NCBI RefSeq assembly: GCF_008923205.2
Contig: NZ_WBMS02000023.1
Location: forward strand, 83,634-131,642
Direction: 5' to 3'
Source: Actinomadura physcomitrii
GTDB taxonomy: Bacteria; Actinomycetota; Actinomycetes; Streptosporangiales; Streptosporangiaceae
Length of the DNA stretch: 48,009 nt
Of the stretch, positions 42,717-48,009 are shown in pieces (within the stretch, counting starts at the first letter, position 1; the number at the start of each line of letters is the position of its first letter). The notes beneath the pieces are model-generated. The model had not been told where the DNA came from. It saw only the letters and a list, made by a program, of their open reading frames with translations, and did no database searches. Both the position numbers and the translations under genes were made by a program.

Positions 42717-43874
42717 GTGAACAGCGAGGACGTCTGCGAAGTGGAGCGGCGCAGCCCGCGGCTCGCCGCCGGCGCGGCCGTGGTCATCGCGGTCGTCGGG
42801 GCGCTCGGCGCGGTGACGCTCTGGGGCCGCCCCGCGGGGGATCCGATGCCGCTCGGGCTCGACATCGCGGTCGGGGTGCTGGCCTGCGCGCTGTCGCCGT
42901 CCGTCGTGTGGCGCCCGGTGCCCGGCGCGCTCGCGCTGACCGCGCTGGCCGCGCTGTCCCCGGCGGCGACGCCGGCCGCGACCTTCGGTGCGTTGCACGT
43001 GGCGCAACGGCGCCGGTTCCCGGTCGCCGTCGGGGTCGGCGCCGCCGGGATCGCGGCGCACGCGGCGCGCGCGCTCTGGCAGCCCATGGCCGGCATCACC
43101 TACGCCTGGTGGCTGCTGCTGGTCGCCCTCGCGTACGGGGCTCTGGTCGGGTGGGGCGCGCTCACGCAGGCGCGCCGGGCGCTGCTGGACTCGCTGCGCG
43201 AGCGGGCCCGCCGCGCCGAGGCCGAGCAGGGTCGGCGCGTCGCCGAGGCCCGGATGCTGGAGCGCACCCGCATCGCCCGCGAGATGCACGACGTCCTCGC
43301 GCACCGGCTGTCGCTGCTCGCCACCTACGCGGGCGCCCTGGAGTACCGTCCGGACGCGCCGCCGGAAAAGCTCGCGCAGGCCGCCGGGGTGGTCCGCGCC
43401 GGGGTGCACCAGGCCCTCGACGAGCTGCGCGAGGTGATCAACGTGCTGCGGGACGAGGACGCGGGCGACGACGACCGGCCCCAGCCCGTCCTCACCGACC
43501 TGCCGGCGCTGGTGGCCGAGTCCCGCGACGCGGGCGGCAGCGTGCAGCTGCGCGACGACGTCGTCGAGCCCGCCGCGCTGCCCGCCGCCGCCGGGCGCAC
43601 CGCGTACCGGGTCGTCCAGGAGGGGCTGACGAACGCCCGCAAGCACGCGGCGGGCCGCCCGGTCCGGGTGACGGTCGAGGGCCGTCCCGGCACCCGGCTG
43701 GTGATCGACATCCGGAACCCGCTGCCGCCGGACGGCACCGCCCCGCTCGCCCCCGGCGCCGGGACGGGCCTGGTCGGGTTGACCGAGCGGGTGAGCCTCG
43801 CGGGCGGGCGGCTGGACCACGAGGTCGCCGCCGGGGAGTTCCGGCTCCGTGCCTGGCTACCATGGCCGGCGTGA
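42717..43874 (+). CDS. Sensor histidine kinase (HisKA_3, NarL-partner type)
   Basis: 385 residues. The N-terminal half has about five membrane helices (to about 147), with little extracellular sequence. The dimerisation/phosphorylation box ARMLERTRIAREMHDVLAHR places the phospho-His at His191. The ATPase domain has TAYRVVQEGLTNARKH (N-box) and GTGLVGLTERV (G-box). The GTG at 42717 is 6 nt after TACCCT, so the mRNA may be leaderless. Its stop overlaps the response-regulator gene. The signal is unknown. Confidence 0.92.
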   Translation: MNSEDVCEVERRSPRLAAGAAVVIAVVGALGAVTLWGRPAGDPMPLGLDIAVGVLACALSPSVVWRPVPGALALTALAALSPAATPAATFGALHVAQRRRFPVAVGVGAAGIAAHAARALWQPMAGITYAWWLLLVALAYGALVGWGALTQARRALLDSLRERARRAEAEQGRRVAEARMLERTRIAREMHDVLAHRLSLLATYAGALEYRPDAPPEKLAQAAGVVRAGVHQALDELREVINVLRDEDAGDDDRPQPVLTDLPALVAESRDAGGSVQLRDDVVEPAALPAAAGRTAYRVVQEGLTNARKHAAGRPVRVTVEGRPGTRLVIDIRNPLPPDGTAPLAPGAGTGLVGLTERVSLAGGRLDHEVAAGEFRLRAWLPWPA

Positions 43875-44524
43875 CCCGCCCCCTGCGCGTGCTGATCGTG
43901 GACGACGACGCCCTGGTCCGGGCGGGGCTGTCGATGATGCTGGACGGCGTGCACGGGATCTCGGTCGTCGGGGAGGCGGCGGACGGCGCGGAGGTGCCGG
44001 AGGCCGCCGACCGGTACGCGCCCGACGTCGTCCTGATGGACCTGCGGATGCCCCGCGTCGACGGGATCGCCGCGACCCGCGGCCTGCGCCGCCGCGACCC
44101 CGCGCCCGAGGTGATCGTCCTGACCACGTTCGACACCGACGAGAACATCCTGCACGCGCTGCGCGCGGGCGCGAGCGGGTTCCTGCTGAAGGACACCCCG
44201 CCCGCGCAGATCGTCGAGGCGGTCCGGCAGGTGGCGTCCGGCGACCCGATCCTGTCGCCGCGGATCACCCGCCGGCTGATGGACCGCGCCGCCGTCCAGG
44301 CGGGCGCCTACGAGCGCGCCCGCGCCGCGCTCGGACGGCTCAGCCCCCGCGAGAACGACGTGGTCGTCGCGATCGCGGAGGGCCGCTCCAACGCCGAGAT
44401 CGGCGCCGCGCTGTTCATGAGCGTGGCGACCGTCAAGGCGCACGTGTCGAGCATCCTGACCAAGCTGGACCTGGACAACCGCACGCAGATCGCGCTGCTC
44501 GCCCACGACGCCGGCCTCGCCTGA
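43862..44524 (+). CDS. NarL/LuxR-type response regulator
   Basis: 220 residues. The receiver domain has the acidic cluster DDD (14-16), phospho-Asp60 (VLMDLRMP) and Lys in FLLKDTPP. The C-terminal LuxR helix-turn-helix is at about 155-215 (LSPRENDVVVAIAEGRSNAE and VATVKAHVSSILTKL). ATG 43862 or GTG 43871 starts it; both lie inside the histidine-kinase gene end, so the pair is coupled. It probably binds its own promoter at 42668-42681. Confidence 0.92.
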   Translation: MAGVTRPLRVLIVDDDALVRAGLSMMLDGVHGISVVGEAADGAEVPEAADRYAPDVVLMDLRMPRVDGIAATRGLRRRDPAPEVIVLTTFDTDENILHALRAGASGFLLKDTPPAQIVEAVRQVASGDPILSPRITRRLMDRAAVQAGAYERARAALGRLSPRENDVVVAIAEGRSNAEIGAALFMSVATVKAHVSSILTKLDLDNRTQIALLAHDAGLA

Positions 44525-44529
44525 GAAAT

Positions 44530-44551
44530 GACTCGATAGTATGTTCGAGTC
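44530..44551. promoter_or_regulatory. Inverted repeat GACTCGA-N8-TCGAGTC enclosing a -10 hexamer
   Basis: Perfect 7-bp arms (44530-44536 and 44545-44551) surround TAGTATGT, whose TAGTAT (44537-44542) looks like a -10 element. The right arm ends one base before GTG 44552. A repressor bound here would cover both the -10 and the transcription start of the small Zn-ribbon gene. Confidence 0.6.
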
Positions 44552-44773
44552 GTGCATGTCCCATTCCTGTGCCCGCGCGGCCACCGCCTCGTCCCCGGCC
44601 GCGTCATCGTCGGCTGGTCGCCCTGCGTCTGCCCGCCCTGCGGCGGACGCGCCCGCGGCCTGCGCGGCCACCGCACCTACCTGTGCCTCGACTGCAAGGA
44701 CGAGCACGTCACGACCAAGTGCTACCTCCCGCACCACGTCCCCGCCCAGGGCACCGCCTACCGCTGGCCGTGA
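44552..44773 (+). CDS. Small zinc-ribbon-like protein
   Basis: 73 residues. It has seven Cys, including CPPC and CLDC pairs, and several His, consistent with a zinc-binding ribbon. I recall similar small conserved proteins in other actinomycetes, without a known function. GTG 44552 directly follows the palindrome-embedded -10, and no ribosome site is seen, so the transcript is probably leaderless. It lies 27 nt after the response-regulator stop but seems to have its own promoter. Confidence 0.65.
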   Translation: MHVPFLCPRGHRLVPGRVIVGWSPCVCPPCGGRARGLRGHRTYLCLDCKDEHVTTKCYLPHHVPAQGTAYRWP

Positions 44774-44796
44774 CCCCGCGGGCTAGGCTGGCGATC

Positions 44797-45651
44797 ATGA
44801 CGGAGCGGTGGGCACTGGGCGGCGACCTGGACGTCGCGCGGATCGGGTACGGCGCGATGCGGCTGTCGGGCTGGCCGGGCGGCCCCCGCCCCGACCGCTA
44901 CACGGCCCTCGCCGTGCTGAACCGCGCCGTGGAACTCGGCGTGAACCACATCGACACCTCGAACTACTACTCCCACGACGGGGTGTCGGCCAACGAGCTG
45001 ATCCGCGAGGCGCTGCACCCCTACCCGGACGACCTGGTGATCGTCACCAAGGTCGGCGCGCTGGTCGAGGGCCCCGACATCCACCGTCCCGCCGAGGAGC
45101 ACACCGGCCTCACCCCGGACGGCCTGCGCCGCGCCGTCGAGGCGAACCTCCGCACCCTCGGCCTGGACCGCCTCGACGTCGTGAACCTGCGGATGGGCGT
45201 CCTCGGCCCCTCCGACGAGTCCCTCGCCGCGCCCCTCGAGACCCTCTGCGCGCTGCGCGACGAGGGCCTGATCCGGCACCTCGGCGTCTCCAACGTCACC
45301 GCCGCGCAGGTCGCCGAGGCCCGCCGCACCGCGCCGATCGCCTGCGTCCAGAACCAGTACAACGTCGCCCAGCGCGACGACGACCCGGTCGTGGACGCGT
45401 GCGCCGAAGCGGGCATCGCCTACGTCCCGTTCTTCCCGGTCGGCGGCTACCAGCCGCTCACCGCCGATCACCTGAACGCCGTCGCCGCCCGCCACGGCGC
45501 GACCGTCCCGCAGGTCGCCCTCGCCTGGCTGCTGGCCCGCTCGCCGAACATCCTTCTCATCCCCGGCACCGGCTCCCCGGCGCACCTGGAGGAGAACATC
45601 GCCGCCGCCGGCCTCCACCTCACCCCCGAAGACCTCGCCGAACTCGGCTGA
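44797..45651 (+). CDS. Aldo/keto reductase family protein
   Basis: 284 residues, TIM-barrel reductase pattern: GYGAMRLSG near the start, HIDTSNYYSH with catalytic-type Asp and Tyr, and IVTKVG with the Lys. The fourth tetrad position, usually His in a YQxH/IHR context, reads DVVNLRMGV, so the His is missing. SNV and QNQYNV strands and IPGTGSPAHLEEN follow as in the family. ATG 44797 is 7 nt after TAGGCT (44784-44789), suggesting a leaderless mRNA. The substrate is unknown. Confidence 0.85.
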   Translation: MTERWALGGDLDVARIGYGAMRLSGWPGGPRPDRYTALAVLNRAVELGVNHIDTSNYYSHDGVSANELIREALHPYPDDLVIVTKVGALVEGPDIHRPAEEHTGLTPDGLRRAVEANLRTLGLDRLDVVNLRMGVLGPSDESLAAPLETLCALRDEGLIRHLGVSNVTAAQVAEARRTAPIACVQNQYNVAQRDDDPVVDACAEAGIAYVPFFPVGGYQPLTADHLNAVAARHGATVPQVALAWLLARSPNILLIPGTGSPAHLEENIAAAGLHLTPEDLAELG

Positions 45652-45727
45652 CCCGCCCGGCGGGAACCCGGAAGCGGCCTCGAAGGGATAACCGGTGTAG
45701 GCGCACCGCGATCTCTGGGAGGCCCCG

Positions 45728-45763
45728 ATGACAGAGCCGTCGACACCGCCGGCCGCGCGGTGA
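45728..45763 (+). CDS. 11-residue leader peptide coupled to sigma factor
   Basis: ATG 45728 has GGGAGG (45718-45723) just upstream and encodes MTEPSTPPAAR. Its TGA (45761-45763) overlaps GTG 45760 of the sigma gene as GTGA. The sigma gene lacks its own site, so translation is probably coupled. GGAACC (45663-45668) and GGATAA (45685-45690), 16 nt apart, could be an ECF-type promoter, at low confidence. Confidence 0.45.
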   Translation: MTEPSTPPAAR

Positions 45764-46362
45764 TCGGCATCCGGGCGCGGCCGGACCGGCCGGCCGCGGC
45801 GGCGCAGGGCGACGCCGAGCCGATCCGCAGGTCCCTCGCGGAACCGGACGCGTTCACCGCGCTGCACGACCGGCACGCGCCCGCGATCCACCGGTACGTC
45901 GCGCGCCGTCTCGGCCCCGACGCCGCCGACGACCTGATGGCCGAGACGTTCCTGATCGCCTTCCGCAAGCGGCGGCGCTACGACCTCGCCCGCGCCGACG
46001 CACGGCCCTGGCTGTACGGGATCGCGACCCGGCTCGTCGCCCGGCACCGCAAGGCCGAGACGGCCCGCTACCTGCTGCTGGAGCGGCTCGGCGGCGAGAC
46101 CGCGGCCGAACCCGTCGACAGCGAGGCGCGGGTGAGCGCCCAGGCGCTGCGGGGTCCGCTCGCCCGGGCGCTCGCCGACCTGCCCGAGATCTACCGGGAG
46201 CCGCTGCTCCTGGTGGCCTGGGCCGACCTGACTTACGAGGAGGTGGCCGCCGCCCTCGACGTCCCCGTGGGCACCGTCCGGTCCCGCCTGTCGCGGGGCC
46301 GCGCCCGGCTCCGCACGGCGCTCGGCGGCGCCGACCCCACCGAGGAGGACATCGATGGATGA
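45760..46362 (+). CDS. ECF-type RNA polymerase sigma factor
   Basis: 200 residues. Region 2 is at about 35-100 (FTALHDRHAPAIHRYVARRL then DDLMAETFLIAFRKR) and region 4 at about 125-185 (LADLPEIYREPLLLVAW, LTYEEVAAALDVPVGTVRSR). It would direct polymerase to a stress-type regulon. GTG 45760 is used because the leader stop overlaps it. It overlaps the next gene by 8 nt, the usual sigma/partner arrangement. Confidence 0.9.
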   Translation: MIGIRARPDRPAAAAQGDAEPIRRSLAEPDAFTALHDRHAPAIHRYVARRLGPDAADDLMAETFLIAFRKRRRYDLARADARPWLYGIATRLVARHRKAETARYLLLERLGGETAAEPVDSEARVSAQALRGPLARALADLPEIYREPLLLVAWADLTYEEVAAALDVPVGTVRSRLSRGRARLRTALGGADPTEEDIDG

Positions 46363-47293
46363 GATCGCGCTGCTGCGCGAGGCCGCGCCCGACGTCGCGC
46401 CGCCCACGGACGCCGCACTGCGCGCCGGACGCGACCGGCTCACCGCCGCCGCGCGTCCCGCCCGCCGGTGGGCGCCGCGCGTCCCGAGACCGGCGGCCCT
46501 GGGGCTGCTCGCCGGAGCCGCCGCGGTGGCCGCCGCCGTCGCGATCACGATGGCGCAGGTCGTGGCGCCGGAGGGCCACGGGTCGGCGACGGCCGCCGCC
46601 GCCGAGGTGCTGCGCGACGCCGCGGCGACCGCCCGCAACGGCCCCCCGGTCAAGCCGGGCGTCTACAGCTACATCAGGGAGCTGGTCGTCTTCTCCGGCG
46701 AGCCGGAGAGGCAGTGCCAGGAGACCTGGCTCCGGCGGGACGGCTCAATGGCGGCCGTAGGAGCCTCCTCTGAGCAGGCCGGCGGCCGCTGCGAAATCCA
46801 CGACCCGGGGCACCGTCCTCCGACCCTCCGAGGCGACGACAGCGACCGGCACCCGGACACCGACGTCAGCACCCTGCCGACGGCCCCGTCCGCGCTCCGC
46901 GAGCGGCTGTACTCCGACGCCGCCCACGGCAGGGGCCAGAACCCGGACGACAAGGGACCGCGCGACCAGCTCGTCTTCACCCGCATCGGCCGCCTGCTGC
47001 GCATGCCGCTCCCGCCCGAGCTGCGGGCCGCGCTGTTCCAGACGCTCGCGACCGTCCCCGGCGTCGACGTCGTCCGCGACGAGAAGGACGCGTTCGGACG
47101 GCAGGGGATCGCGCTGGCCCGGTCCTTCGGCGACCAGGGGAACACGGCCCGCGTGGAGATCATCCTCGCCCCCGGCACGTACCGCTACCTCGGCATGAAG
47201 ACGGTGCAGGACATGGGGGCGCCGGCCCCCTTGACCCGCCTCTCGGCCCTGCTGACCACCGCCGCCGTCACGAGGCCTCTCCAACGCCCGTGA
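46355..47293 (+). CDS. CU044_5270-type membrane protein, probable sigma-factor partner
   Basis: 312 residues: a short cytoplasmic N-terminus (about 1-46), one transmembrane helix (about 47-67) and a long extracellular domain with two Cys near 107-130. Overlap with the sigma gene and topology match the actinobacterial CU044_5270 family, which may act as anti-sigma or surface sensor proteins. No zinc-binding anti-sigma motif (HxxxCxxC) is present. It is convergent with the FMN-binding gene. Confidence 0.75.
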   Translation: MDEIALLREAAPDVAPPTDAALRAGRDRLTAAARPARRWAPRVPRPAALGLLAGAAAVAAAVAITMAQVVAPEGHGSATAAAAEVLRDAAATARNGPPVKPGVYSYIRELVVFSGEPERQCQETWLRRDGSMAAVGASSEQAGGRCEIHDPGHRPPTLRGDDSDRHPDTDVSTLPTAPSALRERLYSDAAHGRGQNPDDKGPRDQLVFTRIGRLLRMPLPPELRAALFQTLATVPGVDVVRDEKDAFGRQGIALARSFGDQGNTARVEIILAPGTYRYLGMKTVQDMGAPAPLTRLSALLTTAAVTRPLQRP

Positions 47294-47312
47294 GATCCCT
47301 GCCCGGCCGGGG

Positions 47313-47906
47313 TCACGCGTCCCGGGGGAGCGGCGGCAGCGGGAGCGGGAGGCCCGGCAGGCCGTCGATGCTGGTCGCGACGTGCTCCTTCTTGTGGAAG
47401 TAGGCGTCCAGCGACTCGTCGGTCTCCCGCGCGAACCGCGACCCGTGCAGCGGGCGGTCCCCCTCGAAGCTCATGAACGGCACCGCGTACCCGCAGGTGT
47501 CGCGGATCTTCTCGGCCCGCACCACGATGATCGCGCGCAGCCCGTGCCGGGTCGCGTCGATGTCCGGGAAGTGCCGCATCAGCCCGTCCCAGCGCGGATC
47601 GTCCCGGAACACCGGCTCGCCGCGCCCGTGCACCCGCACGATGTTCGGCGGACCGTCGAACGCGCACCACATCAGCGTGATCCGGCCGTTCTCCCGCAGG
47701 TGGGCGATCGTCTCGGCGTTGCTGCCCGCGAAGTCGAGGTAGGCGACGGTCAGCTCGTCGAGCACCGCGAACGACCCGCTCAGGCCCTTCGGCGAAAGGT
47801 TGACGGTGCCGTCCCCGTCCAGCGGCGCCGTCGCGGTGAAGAAGATGTGCTGCGCCTCGATGAACGCCCGCAGCCGACCCTCAATACGCTCGTAACTCTT
47901 CCCCAT
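47313..47906 (-). CDS. Pyridoxamine 5'-phosphate oxidase-fold FMN-binding protein
   Basis: 197 residues of the split-barrel flavin fold: FFTATAPLDGDGTVNLSPKG, VAYLDFAGSNAETIAHLREN and ITLMWCAFDGPPNIVRVHG are characteristic. Members reduce or bind flavins, cofactor F420 or haem, and I cannot tell which applies. The ATG at 47906 (MGKSYERIEG) is chosen. An in-frame extension upstream would translate the terminal repeat and homopolymer and is not real. Confidence 0.82.
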   Translation of the reverse strand: MGKSYERIEGRLRAFIEAQHIFFTATAPLDGDGTVNLSPKGLSGSFAVLDELTVAYLDFAGSNAETIAHLRENGRITLMWCAFDGPPNIVRVHGRGEPVFRDDPRWDGLMRHFPDIDATRHGLRAIIVVRAEKIRDTCGYAVPFMSFEGDRPLHGSRFARETDESLDAYFHKKEHVATSIDGLPGLPLPLPPLPRDA

Positions 47907-47924
47907 CCCCCGAGTATGACCCTT

Positions 47925-48009
47925 CGTTGACTTGTGGCGTGGGGGGGGGGGGGGGGCCCCCCCCCCCCCCCCACCCCCCCACCCCAAAGCACGGGGGGGG
48001 GCGGGGGGG
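47925..48009. repeat. Copy of the repeat arm fading into G/C homopolymer at contig end
   Basis: CGTTGACTTGTGGCGTG (47925-47941) is identical to the outer arm at 2-18 of the window. It is followed by mixed G-runs and C-runs to the end. It should be the first arm of a hairpin whose interior was not sequenced. The remaining bases are not reliable sequence. Confidence 0.7.

Noticed and set aside
47941..48009. Protein N-terminus of Gly/Pro encoded by the right-end homopolymer
   Set aside because: Translation of artefactual G/C runs; the FMN-binding protein starts at ATG 47906.

Overview
The window is very GC-rich actinomycete DNA (GTG starts, ATGA/GTGA stop-start overlaps, dense TetR/MarR regulators, an Mce lipid importer, WS/DGAT, geosmin-type terpene synthase, Family 2B encapsulin shells). 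A filamentous actinomycete such as the Thermomonosporaceae/Streptosporangiales is my inference; no rRNA or marker gene fixes the taxon. It looks like one whole draft contig. It begins on a perfect 26-bp inverted repeat, ends at another copy of the same arm that dissolves into G/C homopolymer, and has a third copy with a G/C homopolymer core at 20550-20676.

Layout. 1-7.2 kb: TetR with a divergent Baeyer-Villiger-type monooxygenase, a uronate-dehydrogenase-like SDR followed by a second TetR, a secreted anchored Pro/Thr-rich protein, a third TetR, and a membrane-anchored lytic-transglycosylase-like protein. 7.3-18.1 kb: a complete mce locus (coupled leader peptide, two YrbE permeases, six Mce proteins, one Mce-associated protein) bracketed by two MarR regulators but without its ATPase. 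18.1-27.4 kb: a DUF2470 gene under tandem iron boxes, a Cys/Met PLP lyase, an AAA ATPase, an acyltransferase, an unknown protein, uracil-DNA glycosylase, WS/DGAT and a Nudix-like protein. 27.4-34.1 kb: a decayed MFS gene, a SAV_915-like protein, a dimethylargininase, a decayed TetR, lipoamide dehydrogenase, a small membrane protein, a ProP-type transporter and an unlisted 32-residue membrane peptide.

34.5-40.6 kb is the most interesting segment. A four-gene, start-stop-coupled operon encodes two different Family 2B encapsulin shell proteins (each with an inserted cyclic-nucleotide-binding-like domain), a two-domain germacradienol/geosmin-synthase-like enzyme between them, and an all-trans polyprenyl diphosphate synthase. 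The arrangement predicts a mixed-shell protein nanocompartment that packages a sesquiterpene cyclase, with precursor made by its own prenyl synthase. The operon ends at a 13-bp-stem terminator.

40.7-48 kb holds signalling genes: a Ser/Thr kinase with a Cys-containing extracellular domain, a NarL-type two-component pair, a Zn-ribbon small protein with a palindrome around its -10, an aldo/keto reductase, an ECF sigma factor with its CU044_5270-type partner, and an FMN-binding pyridoxamine-oxidase-fold protein. Several genes here appear leaderless, with a -10-like hexamer 6-9 nt before the start codon.
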